This document shows positions 43,297 to 54,200 of a stretch of 64,000 bases of DNA, piece by piece (the stretch's first letter is position 1; each line of letters starts with the position of its first letter). The notes under the pieces are model-generated. The model was not told where the DNA came from and did no database searches. It saw nothing but the letters and a program-made list of their open reading frames with translations. The stretch is from assembly GCF_019049855.1 (NCBI RefSeq), contig NZ_JAHLSY010000009.1:30842-94841 (forward strand), in the 5' to 3' direction. Source of the DNA: Hydrogenophilus thiooxidans. GTDB lineage: Bacteria; Pseudomonadota; Gammaproteobacteria; Burkholderiales; Rhodocyclaceae. The position numbers and the translations under genes are program-made.

Positions 43297-43318
43297 AAAA
43301 GAGGTTCATGCGTTGCGG

Positions 43319-43336
43319 TACAATCGCCCGATTATA
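43319..43336. promoter_or_regulatory. Divergent -10 elements between smpB and ratA
   Basis: TACAAT on the plus strand (43319-43324) for ratA and a perfect TATAAT on the minus strand (43336-43331) for smpB, in a gap of 66 bases. The -35 boxes are poor for both. Confidence 0.4.
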
Positions 43337-43362
43337 CCGAGGAGTGGCTTGGGTTTTTGCCA

Positions 43363-43839
43363 ATGGCGACGGTACACAAGCAAGTTTTGATCGATCGTCC
43401 TGCGGAGGCGATGTTCGCGCTGGTCGATCACTGCGAACACTACCCGGAGTTTCTGCCGTGGTGTGGTGGCACCGAGGTCCACCAGCGCACGGAACATCTG
43501 ACCGACGCCACCTTGAAGGTCGACTTCCATGGGGTGAAAACCCAGTTCCGCACCGTCAATCAGAAACAGCCCCCGTTGGAAATGCGGATCACGCTCAAAG
43601 AGGGGCCGTTCAAACACCTTCACGGCCACTGGCGATTCAAACCGCTCGGTGCGATCGGCTGCAAGATCGAGTTCGAGCTCCATTACGAGTTTGCGAGTAA
43701 ATGGTTGGACAAGGTACTGGGGCCGGTTTTCGACAAAATCGCCCAAACGTTCGTCGATGCGTTCGTTGCACGCGCCCATGCGATTTCCCCAGAAGTCTGG
43801 GCGGCGTTGCCAGGGTACCGTAGCGAGAGGAGTGAGTGA
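43363..43839 (+). CDS. ratA: RatA-type START domain protein (ubiquinone-binding, COQ10-like)
   Basis: A 158-residue protein of the polyketide-cyclase/START fold: MATVHKQVLIDRPAEAMFALVDHCEHYPEFLPWCGGTEV, then LKVDFHGVKTQFRT and the LDKVLGPVFDKIAQTFVDAFVARA C-terminal helix. In mitochondria the COQ10 relatives chaperone ubiquinone; E. coli RatA was described as a 70S-assembly inhibitor. The open frame starts far upstream opposite smpB; ATG 43363 is the family start. The stop shares a base with rnfH, which follows in most proteobacteria. Confidence 0.92.
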   Translation: MATVHKQVLIDRPAEAMFALVDHCEHYPEFLPWCGGTEVHQRTEHLTDATLKVDFHGVKTQFRTVNQKQPPLEMRITLKEGPFKHLHGHWRFKPLGAIGCKIEFELHYEFASKWLDKVLGPVFDKIAQTFVDAFVARAHAISPEVWAALPGYRSERSE

Positions 43840-44126
43840 TGACAGAGACCATCACGGTCGAGGTGGTTTATGCGCCAGCCCCGCACCAAGTCGATCTGGT
43901 CACGGTGCAGTTGCCGCCCGAAAGCACCGTTGCCGACGCGCTCGAACGCTCCGGGATTCTATCCCGCCATCCTGAGATCGACCTCGATGGGAAGAATCGG
44001 ATCGGAATCTATGCCAAACCCGTGACCCTGGCCACGCCGCTCAGAGACCGTGACCGAATCGAAATCTATCGCCCGATCATTGCCGACCCGAAGACGGCGC
44101 GGCGGAAAAAAGCGGCTCAGAAGTAA
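43839..44126 (+). CDS. rnfH: RnfH family ubiquitin-like protein
   Basis: A 95-residue beta-grasp protein (formerly UPF0125) of unknown molecular role. Recognised by ITVEVVYAPAPHQVDLVTVQLPPESTVADALERSGIL and the GIYAKPVTLATPLRDRDRIEIYRPIIADPKTARRKKA C-terminus. ATG 43839 follows GAGAGGAG at 43825 and overlaps the ratA stop by one base. The usual ratA-rnfH pairing supports the call. Confidence 0.9.
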   Translation: MTETITVEVVYAPAPHQVDLVTVQLPPESTVADALERSGILSRHPEIDLDGKNRIGIYAKPVTLATPLRDRDRIEIYRPIIADPKTARRKKAAQK

Positions 44127-44131
44127 TCGCG

Positions 44132-44137
44132 ATATAA
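44132..44137 (+). promoter_or_regulatory. Possible -10 element of guaBA
   Basis: Perfect TATAAT 24 bases before the guaB ATG; no good -35 at the usual spacing. Confidence 0.45.
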
Positions 44138-45622
<1,485 letters not shown>

Positions 45623-45640
45623 CCGCGAAAAAGGTGCGCC

Positions 45641-47209
45641 ATGGCGCAGCACGACAAAATTTTGATCCTCGACTTTGGGTCCCAGCTCACGCAATTGATC
45701 GCGCGGCGGGTGCGGGAACATCAAGTCTATTGCGAAATCCACCCGTTCGACGTCTCCGACGATTTCATCCGCTCGTTCGGTGCAAAAGGGGTGATCCTCT
45801 CCGGCGGTCCCAACTCTGCGTACGACGCCGTCGACTGGCGTGCGCCGCAAGCGGTCTTCGAACTGGGCGTGCCGCTACTGGGGATCTGCTACGGCATGCA
45901 GACGATGGCGGAGCAATTGGGGGGTAAGGTCGCACCCAGCGGCAAACGGGAGTTCGGCTATGCCGAAGTGCGGCTACGCAACCACTCGCCGCTCTTCGAA
46001 GGCATCGAGGATCGTCGCGACGAATCGGGGCGCGCGTACCTAGAGGTCTGGATGAGCCACGGGGATGCGGTGGTTGCGCTTCCTCCAGGATTTCAGGTGA
46101 TCGCCGAAAACGAATCGACGCCCGTGGCGGCGATGGCCGATCCCGAACGCGGCTTTTACGGTGTGCAGTTTCACCCGGAAGTGACCCACACGCTCAAAGG
46201 AAAAGAGATCCTGGGGCGCTTCGTCCATGAGATCTGTGGTTGCGGCTGGGATTGGACGATGCCCGAGTTCATCCCAGAGGCGGTCGGGCGCATCCGCGAG
46301 CAGGTGGGTGACGAAGAGGTGATCTTGGGGCTTTCGGGGGGCGTCGATTCCAGCGTTGCCGCAGCGCTCATCCATCGGGCAATCGGCGATCAGCTCACCT
46401 GTGTTTTTGTCGACAACGGGCTCCTGCGCCTCAACGAAGCGCAACAGGTGATGGCCACCTTCGCCCGCCATTTGGGGATGCGGGTGATCCACGTCGACGC
46501 GTCAGAGCGTTTCCTCCAAGCGCTGGCCGGCGTAACGGACCCGGAAGCAAAACGGAAAATCATCGGTCGCGTCTTCGTCGAGGTCTTCCAGGAAGAGGCG
46601 GCGAAGCGCCCGAATGCCCGGTGGCTCGCGCAAGGGACGATCTATCCCGACGTGATCGAATCGGCTGGCAGCAAAACCAAAAAAGCACACACCATCAAGA
46701 GCCACCACAATGTGGGCGGGTTACCGGAAACGCTCAACCTCAAACTCCTGGAGCCGCTGCGGGAACTTTTCAAAGATGAGGTGCGGGAGTTGGGGATTGC
46801 GCTTGGGTTGCCGCATGAAATGGTCTATCGCCATCCGTTCCCCGGTCCCGGGCTGGGGGTGCGCATCCTGGGCGAAGTCAAGCGCGAATACGCCGAAATT
46901 TTGCGCCAAGCGGACGCGATCTTTATCGACGAACTCCGCGCTGCCGATTGGTACGACAAGGTAAGCCAGGCATTTGCCGTCTTTTTGCCGGTCAAGAGCG
47001 TCGGGGTGATGGGAGACGGGCGGACCTACGAATACGTGATTGCGTTGCGCGCAGTTGAGACCCAAGACTTCATGACCGCGCATTGGGCAGAACTGCCGCA
47101 CGCTCTGCTGGGGCGTGTCGCCAACCGCATCATCAACGAAGTGCGTGGCGTCAATCGCGTCGTTTATGATATTTCGGGCAAACCGCCTGCGACGATCGAG
47201 TGGGAGTAA
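45641..47209 (+). CDS. guaA: GMP synthase (glutamine-hydrolysing)
   Basis: Aminates XMP to GMP. The 522-residue protein has an N-terminal glutaminase domain with [17 protein letters not shown] (nucleophile Cys) and [11 protein letters not shown], an ATP-pyrophosphatase domain with the P-loop [13 protein letters not shown], and the C-terminal dimer domain ending [17 protein letters not shown]. Second gene of guaBA. Confidence 0.98.
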   Translation: MAQHDKILILDFGSQLTQLIARRVREHQVYCEIHPFDVSDDFIRSFGAKGVILSGGPNSAYDAVDWRAPQAVFELGVPLLGICYGMQTMAEQLGGKVAPSGKREFGYAEVRLRNHSPLFEGIEDRRDESGRAYLEVWMSHGDAVVALPPGFQVIAENESTPVAAMADPERGFYGVQFHPEVTHTLKGKEILGRFVHEICGCGWDWTMPEFIPEAVGRIREQVGDEEVILGLSGGVDSSVAAALIHRAIGDQLTCVFVDNGLLRLNEAQQVMATFARHLGMRVIHVDASERFLQALAGVTDPEAKRKIIGRVFVEVFQEEAAKRPNARWLAQGTIYPDVIESAGSKTKKAHTIKSHHNVGGLPETLNLKLLEPLRELFKDEVRELGIALGLPHEMVYRHPFPGPGLGVRILGEVKREYAEILRQADAIFIDELRAADWYDKVSQAFAVFLPVKSVGVMGDGRTYEYVIALRAVETQDFMTAHWAELPHALLGRVANRIINEVRGVNRVVYDISGKPPATIEWE

Positions 47210-47236
47210 ATGGCGCTCAGACTACGAGTTTGACCG

Positions 47237-48127
47237 ATGCTGCGCGTCCCTGTCAAACTGCACGAACTCCTGCTCGGTAAGCCGATGCCGTTCGACGTCT
47301 ATGACCGGGACGGACGGCTCCTGTTGCGTCGCGGTTATGTGATCGAAACCGAACAGGAAAAACAGAAACTCTTCAAGCTAGGCCCAGAGCGGGACGTCAC
47401 GACAGACGAGCGATTCCGCGCAGCGCTCGAAAGCGCGCAGCGCGTCGAGGTCAAAGGCAGCGATGAGGAAAGAAGGGCGCTTTCGCTAGGGTTTCATGAG
47501 CTCCATCTGGTCCCTGGGGAGTTGCTGCAAATCAAGATAAGCGGCGACGACCAGCCGCTTTGGTCACGTTACGTGGGCATGTTGCGCACCAAATCGTTGC
47601 TGATCGACGCGGTGACCCGCAATGACCTTCCCATCTTCATCAAGGAGGGAACAACCCTTCAAATCAAAGGGACTTCAGGATCGTACGCCTTCCTGTTTTC
47701 CGCTTCGCTTTTGGTGAATGTTTCAAAGCCCTTTCCTTACCATCACCTGACCTATCCGAGCGAAGTCAAGGCGTTGCGCTTACGCCGCAGCGAGCGCGTG
47801 CCGGTTCGCCTCGTCTGTGCTGTGCTCACCGCAGAAGGGATACCCCATGGTGGCGTGTTGTTGGATCTCTCGTTGGGTGGCGGCTTGTTGGCGACCCGTC
47901 ACCCGCTGAATGTTGGCGATACCGTGACGTTGAAGTTCAAAATCGACTTGGCAGGCAGCGAACTCATTCTGAGTGTGCGTGCCCAGGTGCGCTCCCAACG
48001 GAAACTGGACGCCGTCCATCTTCGCGACGGGGAGGGGTATGGCGTTCAGTTTCTCGATTTGACGCCAGAAGAGACCCTTGCGCTCATGACCTATATCCGG
48101 GCTGTTCAATCTGGGGCGGCTAACTGA
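47237..48127 (+). CDS. PilZ-domain protein, YcgR-like c-di-GMP receptor
   Basis: A 296-residue protein with two parts. The C-terminal PilZ domain (about 178-290) has both c-di-GMP contacts: RxxxR as RRSER (R183-R187) and DxSxxG as DLSLGG (D210, S212, G215). The N-terminal part (about 85-175) looks like the YcgR-type flagellar-brake barrel (LVPGELLQIKISGDDQPLWSRYVGMLRTKSLLID). It probably binds c-di-GMP and alters motility or surface traits. It starts 27 bases after guaA without a strong ribosome site, and is the last core-like gene before the capsule locus. Confidence 0.85.
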   Translation: MLRVPVKLHELLLGKPMPFDVYDRDGRLLLRRGYVIETEQEKQKLFKLGPERDVTTDERFRAALESAQRVEVKGSDEERRALSLGFHELHLVPGELLQIKISGDDQPLWSRYVGMLRTKSLLIDAVTRNDLPIFIKEGTTLQIKGTSGSYAFLFSASLLVNVSKPFPYHHLTYPSEVKALRLRRSERVPVRLVCAVLTAEGIPHGGVLLDLSLGGGLLATRHPLNVGDTVTLKFKIDLAGSELILSVRAQVRSQRKLDAVHLRDGEGYGVQFLDLTPEETLALMTYIRAVQSGAAN

Positions 48128-48170
48128 GGTGCCTGACAAAACCCGCCGTGACCGTGCGCAGCAATTGGCA

Positions 48171-48295
48171 ACCAATGCCTGCTGAGAGAACGCCAAACCC
48201 ACAATGAAGGGATCAATCAGAAGAAACCAGCGAAACGTTGGCTAATGCCCTGTTAAGGTATAATCAGAAGGAAAGCATTTGACCAAATGCCTGCT
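48171..48295. repeat. Short direct repeat flanking the capsule promoter
   Basis: ACCAATGCCTGCT at 48171-48183 and ACCAAATGCCTGCT at 48282-48295 share the exact ten bases AATGCCTGCT. The second copy contains the start codon of the synthase gene. They lie at the boundary between core genes and the capsule locus; chance cannot be excluded for a repeat this short. Confidence 0.4.
48238..48264 (+). promoter_or_regulatory. Promoter of the capsule locus
   Basis: TTGGCT, 15 bases, perfect TATAAT (48259-48264), 22 bases before the ATG of the synthase gene; AAGGAA at 48268 overlaps the likely start site. The spacing is short but the -10 is exact, in an otherwise gene-free gap of 159 bases. Confidence 0.5.
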
Positions 48296-51200
48296 ATGCC
48301 CTATAACATTGCTATCATCGGATTGGCATTTCGCTTTCCGGGTGACTTGAATGACGAGCAAACACTCTGGCAGGCCCTGAAAGAAGGACGTGATCTCGTT
48401 AGTCATGTACCGTCCGAACGTTGGGCAGTCGACGAACTACAACACCCCACGCGTAGCGAACCTGGGCGCAGCATCACCTTCTCGGCGGGCATTCTCTCAC
48501 GTATTGATGAGTTTGATGCCGGTTTTTTCGGGATATCGCCGCGCGAGGCAGCTTGGCTTGATCCGCAGCAACGGCTGCTTCTTGAGCTCTCCTGGGAAGC
48601 CATGGAGAACGCGGGGGTGCCTCCCTCCAAGCTTTCCGGTACGAATTGCGCCGTGTATGTCGGTATCTCCAGCCTCGACTATGGCACACGCGGCCTCGAC
48701 GATCTTGCCGCCATGTCGTCACACTCGATGACCGGCAATACGCTCAGCATTGCCGCCAACCGTCTTTCTTATGTTTTCGATCTGCGCGGTCCGTCGCTCG
48801 CAGTCGACACCGCCTGCTCCTCTTCCCTGGTCGCGCTTCACCACGCCTGCCGTGCGTTGCAGACAGGTGAGGCGGACACGGCTATCGTCGGCGGCGTCAA
48901 TCTGTTGCTGCACCCCTATCCCTTCGTAGGTTTTACCAAGGCATCGATGCTGTCCGCCGATGGGCGTTGCAAGGTCTTCGATGCTTCTGGCAATGGGTAT
49001 GTGCGCGCCGAGGGTGGGGCGGTGCTTCTGCTCAAGCCCCTGGATCGAGCGATTGCCGATGGTGACGATATCAAGGCGGTCATCCTGGCGACCGGCGTCA
49101 ATGCCGACGGTGCGCGCAAGACCGGCATTACCATCCCCAGCCGAGATGGCCAGGCCGAGCTGATGCGAAGCGTCCTGGTGAAAGCCGGACTTTCACCCCA
49201 TGACGTCGATTTCATCGAGGCACACGGTACGGGCACCATGGTCGGTGATCCCATCGAGTGCGCCGCAATTGGCGAGGTGTATGGGCAAGGGCGGGAAAAA
49301 CCACTCCCCATCGGCTCGGTCAAGGCCAATCTCGGCCACATGGAGGCTGCCTCGGGCATGGCGGGCTTGGTGAAAGCGATCCTGGCGTTGCACCACCGCG
49401 CGTTGCCTCCGCAGATTCACCTTGAGAAACCGAATCCCCGCATCGATTTTGCTGGGCTCAATCTGCAACCGGTCACCGAGTATCAGCCGCTGGAAAAAGA
49501 AACCCCGCTGGTGGCCGGTGTCAACTCGTTCGGCTTTGGCGGCGCGAACGCGCACGTCCTGCTGCGCGAATATCGTCACGATGAAGGCAAAGCCTATGAG
49601 CCCAAGGCGTTGCCGCCGCTTTTCCTTTCCGCGCGTTCTGACGCGGCGCTGCAAACGTTGGCTTCCCGCTATGCGGAGCGGCTTAGGAACGCCTCGCCAA
49701 CGGACTATTACGACATCGCCTACGCCGCCGCGTATCGGCGCGAACGCCTAGAAAAACGCCTGGCACTCTTCGCCAACACACCAGACGATGTGGCCGGCAA
49801 ACTCGCCGCCTGCGCACAAGGCGGCGCGCCAGACGGCTTGGTGCTCGAAGAGCGACTGCCCCAAGCGGGTGGTGTAGCCTTCGTCTATTCCGGCAACGGC
49901 GCCCAGTGGATCGGCATGGGCTTGCGTCTCATGGCCGAATCACCGGCATTCGTCGACATCTTGACCGAGCTCGACGCCCGCATGCTGCCTGTCGCCGGCT
50001 TTTCGCTGTTGGCCGAGTTGCAGGCTGCCGGAGAAAACGCTCGACTCGACGATACCGTCGTTGCCCAGCCCTTGTTGTTTGCCATACAGGTCGCGATCAC
50101 CCGTTTGCTGAAGGCACAGGGCATCGAACCACACGCCGTGGCGGGCCATAGTGTCGGCGAGGTGGCCGCGGCCTGGGCCTGCGGGGCGCTCGACCTCGAC
50201 GCCGCCATCCGGGTGATCGTCGCCAGAAGTCGGGCCCAGGGCGAGACGCGTGGTGCCGGCCGTATGGCTGCAGTGGGGCTTTCGGCGGAGGCCATGCAAG
50301 ATGTCATGACGGAATTGGGTGGGGCGCTCGACATCGCGATCGCCGGCATCAACAGCCCAAAGAACCTGACCCTTTCAGGCAGCCTGGCCGATCTCGAACG
50401 TGTCCAGTCGCACCTTGCACCCAAGGGGGTGTTTTTTCGCCTGCTCGATCTCGACTATGCCTTCCACAGTCCGCGGATGGATCCGATCCGAGAGCCGCTG
50501 TTGACCAGTCTCGCCGGGTTACAACCCCGTGCTGCGGCAGGAACGGCCTTTGTTTCCACGGTCACCGGTGGCAAACTCGACGCCCATCAACTGGGTGCGG
50601 AATACTGGTGGCACAATGTGCGCGAGCCCGTGCGCTTCTCCGAGGCCATGGCCACACTCGCTGCGCTTGGCTGCCGTATCTTCATCGAAATCGGCCCGCA
50701 CGCCATCCTGCAACGCTATATCGGCGAATGCCTACAAGCGGCTGGTATTAAAGGGCGAGTGCTCCCAACTCTACGCAAGGAGGCCGATGGCTGGAACCAG
50801 GTCCTCGAGACCGCCTTGCGGGTCCATCTGCTGGCTGAACAGCCGAATCTTGGCGTCTATTTCCCGCAACCCGGGCGTCGTGTCCAGCTGCCCAACTACC
50901 CCTGGCAACGCGAGCGGCATTGGCACCCGCGGACCAGCGAAAGCCTGTTGTCCATCGAACGGCGGCGCGTGCATCCGCTCCTGGGCTGGTCGATTCCCGA
51001 AGCTGCCCACACCTGGGAAAACACCATCGACCCAACGGTACTGCCCTGGTTGGCTGACCATCGGGTGGGTGGTGCCATCGTCTTTCCGGGCGCGGCCTAC
51101 GCTGAGATGGCGCTTGCCGCCGCCCGAGAATGGCTGGGCGGGGAGACACTGGTGTTCGAAGAGATGGACATCGTCTCGCCCATGGTTTTCGACGGCGAGC

Positions 51201-54200
51201 ATGCGCGCACGCTGCGTTTCGAGCTCAACGAGCGGGACGGCAGCTTCCAGATCAAGAGTCGGCAGCGCCTGAGCCAGGATGCCTGGACGCTCCATGCCGC
51301 CGGGCGCATCTTGCAGCCGGGCGTCGCTTCGCGGAGCGCACGGATTGCGCCGCCGGCCACGGATGACACCAAGGTCGATCAGGAAACCCACTACCGCCTC
51401 GCCGCCACACTGGGCCTCGATTACGGCCCGAGCTTTCAGGGCCTGCGCGAAGCCACCGTTGCCGATGACCGTCTGCAAGCCGAACTGGAACATCCCGCCC
51501 ACCTGGCGCAAGACGGCTACCTTCTCCATCCGGCCTTGCTCGATGTCTGCTACCAGTCGCTGGTCGATTTCTTCCGTAGCGACATCGAGGCGGGGCAGGG
51601 TGTCGCCTTGCTGCCGGTCAAAACCGGTCGGCTCGAATATCACCGTGCTGGCAAACCCTCCCGATTCCGCGCCCGGCTCGCGCGCCGCAGCGTACGCTCG
51701 GTGCTGGCCGACTTCGAGCTGTTCGATGCCGAAGATGCCCTGCTCGCGCGCGTGAGCGGTTCCCGTTTTCGCGCCGCACCGCTCGTGCACAAGGCACAGG
51801 AGAAAGTCTCCTATTGGCGCATCGAACCCATGCTGCGCCCGCATCCGGCGGAAGGGCTCGTCACCCCGCTTCCCTCGCCGCTGGTGCTGGTTGAAACCCT
51901 TCGGGTGGCCATGGCCGAGCAGGCAGAAGTGCGCGGGCGTTGGTTCAAGGAGGCCTTGCCTCTCTTTGAGGCGCTCGTGGTTTCCTTCGCCTTTGAAGCC
52001 TTTGCAACGATTGCCCGCGAGAGCAACGATGCTTTGCAGAGGCTCATGGCCACGTCCGATCCCTATGCCCGGTGGCTGAGCAGCCTGTTGCGGCAGGAAG
52101 GCCTGCTCTCCTTCCAGGGAGGGCGCTGGCAACTGGCCGACAACAACGACCTGCCCGCTGCCGAGGACATCTGGCGCACGCTCGTGGGCGAGCACGCTGC
52201 CGCCTTGCCGCATCTGGTGCTGCTCGGCCGGGTGGGACGCCACCTGCCGCATCTGCTCCAGCACCCCTCAGAAAGAGCGCCCTTTGTTGCGGCCCTGCGC
52301 CGTTCGGCCGTTGCCGAAACGCTCTATCAGGACGACCCTGCATATGCCGGCATGCGGCAGGCGGTGGAGCACTTCCTCCGCCAGCTGGCGAGCGACTGGC
52401 CGGCACACCGCCGCTTGCGTGTCCTGGAAATCGCCGACGGCCCTAGCGAAGTCCCGCGCGCCTTGCTTGGGGCGCTGTCCGAAGATCGCCTCGACTATGT
52501 GCTCGCCTTGCCCGAAAACGTGGCCGAACGTCAGCAGGCCGAATACGCCCATGCGCCGAATCTCGTCATTGCGACGCTCGATTACGCGAGCTGGCAGCTG
52601 AAGAGTAATGCATGTTTGCCGGACAAGTTCGATGTGGTCATACTCCGTCACACCCTGCATCGCGCCTTGAGCCCCAAAGCGGCGCTGAACCAGGTCGTGG
52701 GCTGGCTAGCCGCCGGCGCCTGCCTCGTCGTTGCTGAGCGTCATCCGGATTGGAGCGCAGACTTTTGGGCAGGGTTGGATGAGGGTTGGTGGCATGAGGC
52801 CGCGAATGACGAAGCGCCGCAGTCCTCGCTGGTGTCGGTAACCGCCTGGGCAGAGCTCTTGCGGGCCGAAGGGTTTGAGGACGTGGTGGATTTTTGCGAA
52901 CCGGCAGCCGAAGGCCTTTCCGAAGGCGCCTACTTGCTTCTTGCGCGCGCACCGGCCCAGTGGCAGTCCGCCATGCCCGTGCCAGAACTGGCTTCGTGGC
53001 TGTTCCTCGCCGATGCGGCTTCTCAGGAACTGGCTGGACATCTTTCGGCGCGGCTCGAAGCGCAGGGGCAGCGGGTGATCACCGCGGAACATCTGCCGCA
53101 AAGCCTCGAGGGCATCGACCACGTCGTGCACATGCGGGGCTGGGATTGCACGCCGGAGGCGGCCGCAAGCCTCCTCGCCGAAGCCCTCGAGAACGTCCAA
53201 GCCCTCGCCGCACACCCTGTGAAACCGCCGCGCCTGTGGTTCGTCACCCGGGGGGGGGCGCTCGCCTCAAACCTGCCGGCGACGGTCGAACCCAATCCTC
53301 AGCAAGCCGCGCTCTGGGGCTTCGGGCGCGTGGTCATGAACGAATACCCGGCGCTTGCCTGCACGCTGATCGACTTGGACTGCCAGGATGGCCTCGACCG
53401 GCTGGAAAACGAGCTGCTCTACCCCGACGGCGCATCCGAGATCCTGCTCACCGATACCGGCCGCTATTCGCTGGTCATGCATGAGGCCGCTCAGGAACAA
53501 ACCCAACGTGCAGCACCTGGGGAGCGCTTCCGTCTCGACTTCCATGTGCCCGGGCAATTGCGCAATCTTGTCTGGCTGCCACAGCAACAAACCGCGCTGG
53601 CCGATGACGCCGTCGAAGTCGAGGTCAAGGCCACCGGCCTCAACTTCCGCGATGTCATGTACCTCATGGGCCTGTTGCCGGATGAGGCGGTGGAAAAAGG
53701 CTTCGCCGGCGCCAGCCTGGGCCTGGAATTCGCCGGCATCGTCACCCGTGTCGGCGCGCGTGTACGTGATTTCAGGCCGGGTGACAAAGTCATGGGTTTT
53801 GGCTCGGCCTGCTTCGCCAGTCATGTCGTCACCCGCGCCGATGCCGTTGCCCGGATGCCGGAAGAGTGGTCGTTCGAGGCCGCCGCCAGCGTACCCACGG
53901 TGTTCTTCACGGTCTATTACGCCCTCAAGCACCTTGCCGACCTGCAAGCGGGCGAGCGCGTGCTCATCCATGGTGGCGCTGGCGGAGTGGGCATCGCCGC
54001 CATCCAGCTCGCCAAATATCTCGGGGCAGAAGTCTTTGCCACCGCCGGCAGCGATGAAAAACGCGATTTCGTGCGGCTATTGGGCGCCGATCACGTCTTC
54101 GACTCGCGCTCGCTCGCCTTTGCCGACGATATCCTTGCAGCCACGCATGGCGAGGGCGTTGATGTCGTGCTCAATTCGCTCGCAGGCGAAGCCATCCGCC

